The translations under genes and the position numbers were made by a program. Positions 61,751 to 64,000 of a DNA stretch of 64,000 nucleotides are shown here, piece after piece (position 1 is the stretch's first letter; the number at the start of each line of letters is the position of its first letter). The DNA comes from Shewanella sp. 1CM18E. Lineage in GTDB: Bacteria; Pseudomonadota; Gammaproteobacteria; Enterobacterales; Shewanellaceae. The DNA is taken from contig NZ_JALNTW010000013.1 in NCBI RefSeq assembly GCF_023161665.1, positions 1 through 64,000 of the forward strand, written 5' to 3'. Below the pieces are notes generated by a model that saw nothing but the letters and a program-made list of their open reading frames with translations, was not told the DNA's origin and did not search any database.

Positions 61751-62719
61751 TTATCGATTTTTTATCTTATATTTCAAGTGGCTAAATGGTAATTTGATTA
61801 TTCTTTTCCAGCCAATCGTTTTAAATATCTCAAATTGTGAAACAGCTGCATTCGAATCACAGTATTGCTTGTAGAGCATTAGCCAGTCCAAATGGCTAAT
61901 TTCATTAGGGCGTTTACTCTTTGGAATAAACCTCTCAATTAGCCCGAGTCCAATTTGTTCAGGTTCTAACACGACTAGGTTTGAGGCGATAAACCGTTCC
62001 CAATAAGCAAGTAATTCAGGTGTACTTTGATGACGGTGTTCTAAATAGGGGACCTTGCTATCAAGCCTCATTAACCAAGCATTACAATAAACTTGCTCTG
62101 CATGAGGGCTTATTTTGGGGGCGCCACGATATTGTGGTTGCCCCATTAGATCCGGGTTAAATTCTAAATCAGCAAAAAGCGGCAGATCCCAGATTTTAAG
62201 TAAATCTTCAGTTAAACCAAAATGAAAGAAGTCACTTGGTAACATTACAATTTTTTGACCGTCAGCGTAACGGCGAAAGTAACTGGTGTTAGTGACAACT
62301 CGCTGTGTAAATAGCTTGCTTGCATTGTCACGAGCAGGAAAAGCTTGTAGGGCTGTGACGAAATCATTGCCAGTTAAGAAGTTGTCAGAGCGAATTTTCA
62401 CTGCGTAAGCAGTTTTTACCTGCTTTAAACCTTCTGCGCTTGATACTATTTGACGATTAAAGTTGAGCTTTCCTGGTTCACCTTTGGCGTTATATGAAGT
62501 TATTGTTGCGCCAGGATCTTTATTTAATAAGAGAGTGTCAGGTTCTAGCCCACTGCAATCTTGACCTTCCCAAGTTGATAAAATAATCGTCGCTCCCGGT
62601 AAATACTTACGGATGCTCGATATACATTTGTGGGTTATACCGGATTCCTGTGAACGCCCTTGATAAGCTTGGACGGGCCCCTGAATAACGACGCTGATAT
62701 CTTTAAAATCTATATTCAT
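61751..62719 (-). CDS. wavE: WavE-family LPS core biosynthesis protein
   Basis: 322 residues. The beginning (ISVVIQGPVQAYQG, then SSIRKYLPGATIILSTWEGQ), the middle VKIRSDNFLTGNDFV and KIVMLPSDFFHFGLTEDLLK, and EQVYCNAWLM match the WavE family of Vibrio LPS core clusters. The family is thought to be glycosyltransferases of GT-A type. It runs opposite to the preceding glycosyltransferase genes. Confidence 0.85.
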   Translation of the reverse strand: MNIDFKDISVVIQGPVQAYQGRSQESGITHKCISSIRKYLPGATIILSTWEGQDCSGLEPDTLLLNKDPGATITSYNAKGEPGKLNFNRQIVSSAEGLKQVKTAYAVKIRSDNFLTGNDFVTALQAFPARDNASKLFTQRVVTNTSYFRRYADGQKIVMLPSDFFHFGLTEDLLKIWDLPLFADLEFNPDLMGQPQYRGAPKISPHAEQVYCNAWLMRLDSKVPYLEHRHQSTPELLAYWERFIASNLVVLEPEQIGLGLIERFIPKSKRPNEISHLDWLMLYKQYCDSNAAVSQFEIFKTIGWKRIIKLPFSHLKYKIKNR

Positions 62720-62791
62720 ATATTGTGACTTAGTCGCTGCAGATTATTTTTAATCCAGTAGTTAGCTTTGTTTTATTGGCTGCTTTAGTGT

Positions 62792-63508
62792 TTATTTTAT
62801 GAAGTCTAAATACTCTTGAGGCACTCCACAAAATACCACTTCATCACGCGCTATTAAGTGGTAGCGAATATCCTTACCTTCTTCAATTAAATAGTTATAC
62901 AACGGCGCGATATATAGCTCTTGTTTTTGCCATTCAGAAATAGGTTTTGCTGCTTCTAATTGAAAAACTCGCTTAAAGTCTCCTGCTTGAGCAAAGTGAT
63001 AAAGCCCTGTACTGCAGAGATCTGATATTGGATTTTTTTCAGCGGTTGCTATTACTTGATTGCTGTTGGCTGATTTAGGCTTAGCGTAGGACCAATTACT
63101 GCCTTCTCCCTTAAACACTTCAAGATAGCCGTCACCTTCGTCTGCAACATTGGGCAGAGCAAAGTTAGGTCGGAATGTATCAATGTTAAATATCGTAATT
63201 GGAACAGCGTCATCACAATCTTTAATACCAAGGTAAACCGTTTCTGCTTGGCCTCGAGTATCTGCTTCTAACGTAACAATTTGATAGTCTTGAATGCCTA
63301 ATATTTGGCAGCGAGACTCGACAAATTGCGGAGTGTTGTAGTCACTACGCACTATAAAAATAAATTTAGTGGTTTCAAAGTAAGTCTTGAAGCTTAAAAC
63401 GGCATGATCGAATAAGGGGATGCCGAGTGCAGGAAGCATGTATTTAGGCTCTGTATAACCAGCTTTAAAAAAACGCGAACTTAAACCCGCCATTGGGATC
63501 ACTATCAT
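62792..63508 (-). CDS. Sugar-nucleotide-type nucleotidyltransferase
   Basis: 238 residues. The N terminus VIPMAGLSSRFFKAGYTEPK YMLPALG carries the GxGxR-like nucleotide loop and the lysine of NTP transferases; FNIDTFRPNF provides a metal-binding aspartate. Many residues fit the capsular/LPS nucleotidyltransferase group that is paired or fused with a phosphotransferase. Its start overlaps the stop of the next upstream gene as TAATG, so the pair is co-translated. The activated compound is unknown. Confidence 0.82.
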   Translation of the reverse strand: MIVIPMAGLSSRFFKAGYTEPKYMLPALGIPLFDHAVLSFKTYFETTKFIFIVRSDYNTPQFVESRCQILGIQDYQIVTLEADTRGQAETVYLGIKDCDDAVPITIFNIDTFRPNFALPNVADEGDGYLEVFKGEGSNWSYAKPKSANSNQVIATAEKNPISDLCSTGLYHFAQAGDFKRVFQLEAAKPISEWQKQELYIAPLYNYLIEEGKDIRYHLIARDEVVFCGVPQEYLDFIK

Positions 63509-64000
63509 TAGAGACTTCCTGTGTTTAATTTTATCTTATCAAATAAGCGGTAAGCATTGCCGATAAAGCCGAGTTGGCGTTCAGGCCTGTCACTATGAAG
63601 TGGCAACATTGATAAAAATAGTTGGATTTGCATCGCGTAGAGTTGATTTTCGGTTATTGAAAACTCTTCATGGATAAGCTTGATAAAGTCCGCAATGATT
63701 TGCTGTTGCCTAGCGTCTGATGCAATAGCAAAGTTTAATGTCTGTTTATCTAGGCTGCAGTCAAAGTACCCCGCTATGATAGAGTCATAGAGGCCAATAA
63801 CAGAGTGTGCGAGCTTGGCAATATCATAGGCAGTATTGCCATAGGTGGTAACGTTATCCTGTGCATCAATTCCCCTTGGATCGATGACTTTAATATTGCA
63901 TGTTCTAAAGTCGTACAGAATATTGCTGAAGCAAAAGTCCCCGTGAAGAATATTCATTTTTTGCGTATCAGCGGGTAAAAAATCAAGGCTGAGTTTAGCA
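63508..64000 (-). CDS. Phosphotransferase-like protein, N-terminal part beyond the window
   Basis: The frame is open to the window edge (64000) with no stop, so the true start is outside and the ATG at 63957 is internal. The visible C-terminal part holds the aminoglycoside/choline-kinase-type catalytic motif LHGDFCFSNILYD and the metal motif KVIDPRGI. It probably phosphorylates a small molecule that the coupled nucleotidyltransferase then activates. At least 163 residues are visible. The substrate cannot be told. Confidence 0.8.
   Translation of the reverse strand, partial: AKLSLDFLPADTQKMNILHGDFCFSNILYDFRTCNIKVIDPRGIDAQDNVTTYGNTAYDIAKLAHSVIGLYDSIIAGYFDCSLDKQTLNFAIASDARQQQIIADFIKLIHEEFSITENQLYAMQIQLFLSMLPLHSDRPERQLGFIGNAYRLFDKIKLNTGSL

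Noticed and set aside
1..64000. CRISPR arrays, insertion sequences, prophage or tRNA genes
   Set aside because: No regularly spaced repeats, transposase, integrase or cloverleaf sequences were recognised on reading through the window.

Overview
The window looks like a chromosomal segment of a Shewanella-type gammaproteobacterium. The gene order hemN, yihI, engB, spf, polA and glpE/glpG, tdh-kbl, waaA, kdkA fits that genus, as do the moderate GC content and a Spot 42 RNA beside polA. No database search was possible, so the genus is an inference.

Layout. (1) Bases 1-766: the 3' end of a 5S rRNA gene with its terminator, then a gene-free spacer with two 113-bp direct repeats and a decayed second copy of the 5S tail. 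(2) Bases 767-36923: an apparently complete lateral (secondary) flagellar system in one block. Minus-strand genes from lafA down to 767 encode flagellin, cap, chaperones, hook-length control, FliL, sigma-28 (LafS), stator (LafT/LafU), a PilZ protein and a small membrane protein. Next come fliB (plus strand), an unrecognised gene and flgL to flgB (minus), flgAMN (plus), motY-lafK-fliEFGHIJ (minus), and fliMNPQR-flhBA (plus). LafK is a sigma-54 activator, and a consensus sigma-54 site precedes lafB. A sigma-28-like site with exact spacing precedes lafA. There are no che genes, no flhF/flhG and no recognisable fliO. FliM lacks the N-terminal CheY-binding motif. (3) Bases 36981-43517: lysophospholipase, DUF885 lipoprotein, hemN, a DUF2489 protein, yihI and a methyltransferase. 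(4) Bases 43518-46569: a gene-poor stretch with cytochrome c4, engB, Spot 42 and two apparently unannotated minus-strand transcription units. (5) Bases 46570-54914: polA, elbB, glpG/glpE, tdh/kbl and a TetR regulator. (6) Bases 55070-64000: lipopolysaccharide core genes (waaA, kdkA, heptosyltransferase, three glycosyltransferases, wavE-like, nucleotidyltransferase, and a phosphotransferase cut by the window end).

How it works together. The flagellar block carries its own export gate, basal body, rod, rings, hook, filament, motor and two-tier regulation (LafK with sigma-54, then LafS with FlgM). It therefore looks autonomous from a polar system presumably encoded elsewhere. The LPS block suggests a core built on one phosphorylated Kdo, extended by heptose and then by strain-variable sugars.

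Most worth a second look: an orphan promoter-to-terminator unit at 44240-43580 holding an 81-codon frame without a usual start; a possible second small RNA just downstream of Spot 42; a 48-codon membrane ORF between fliP and fliQ; a flagellin-like gene after flgL; and the rRNA-tail duplication at the edge of the flagellar block.
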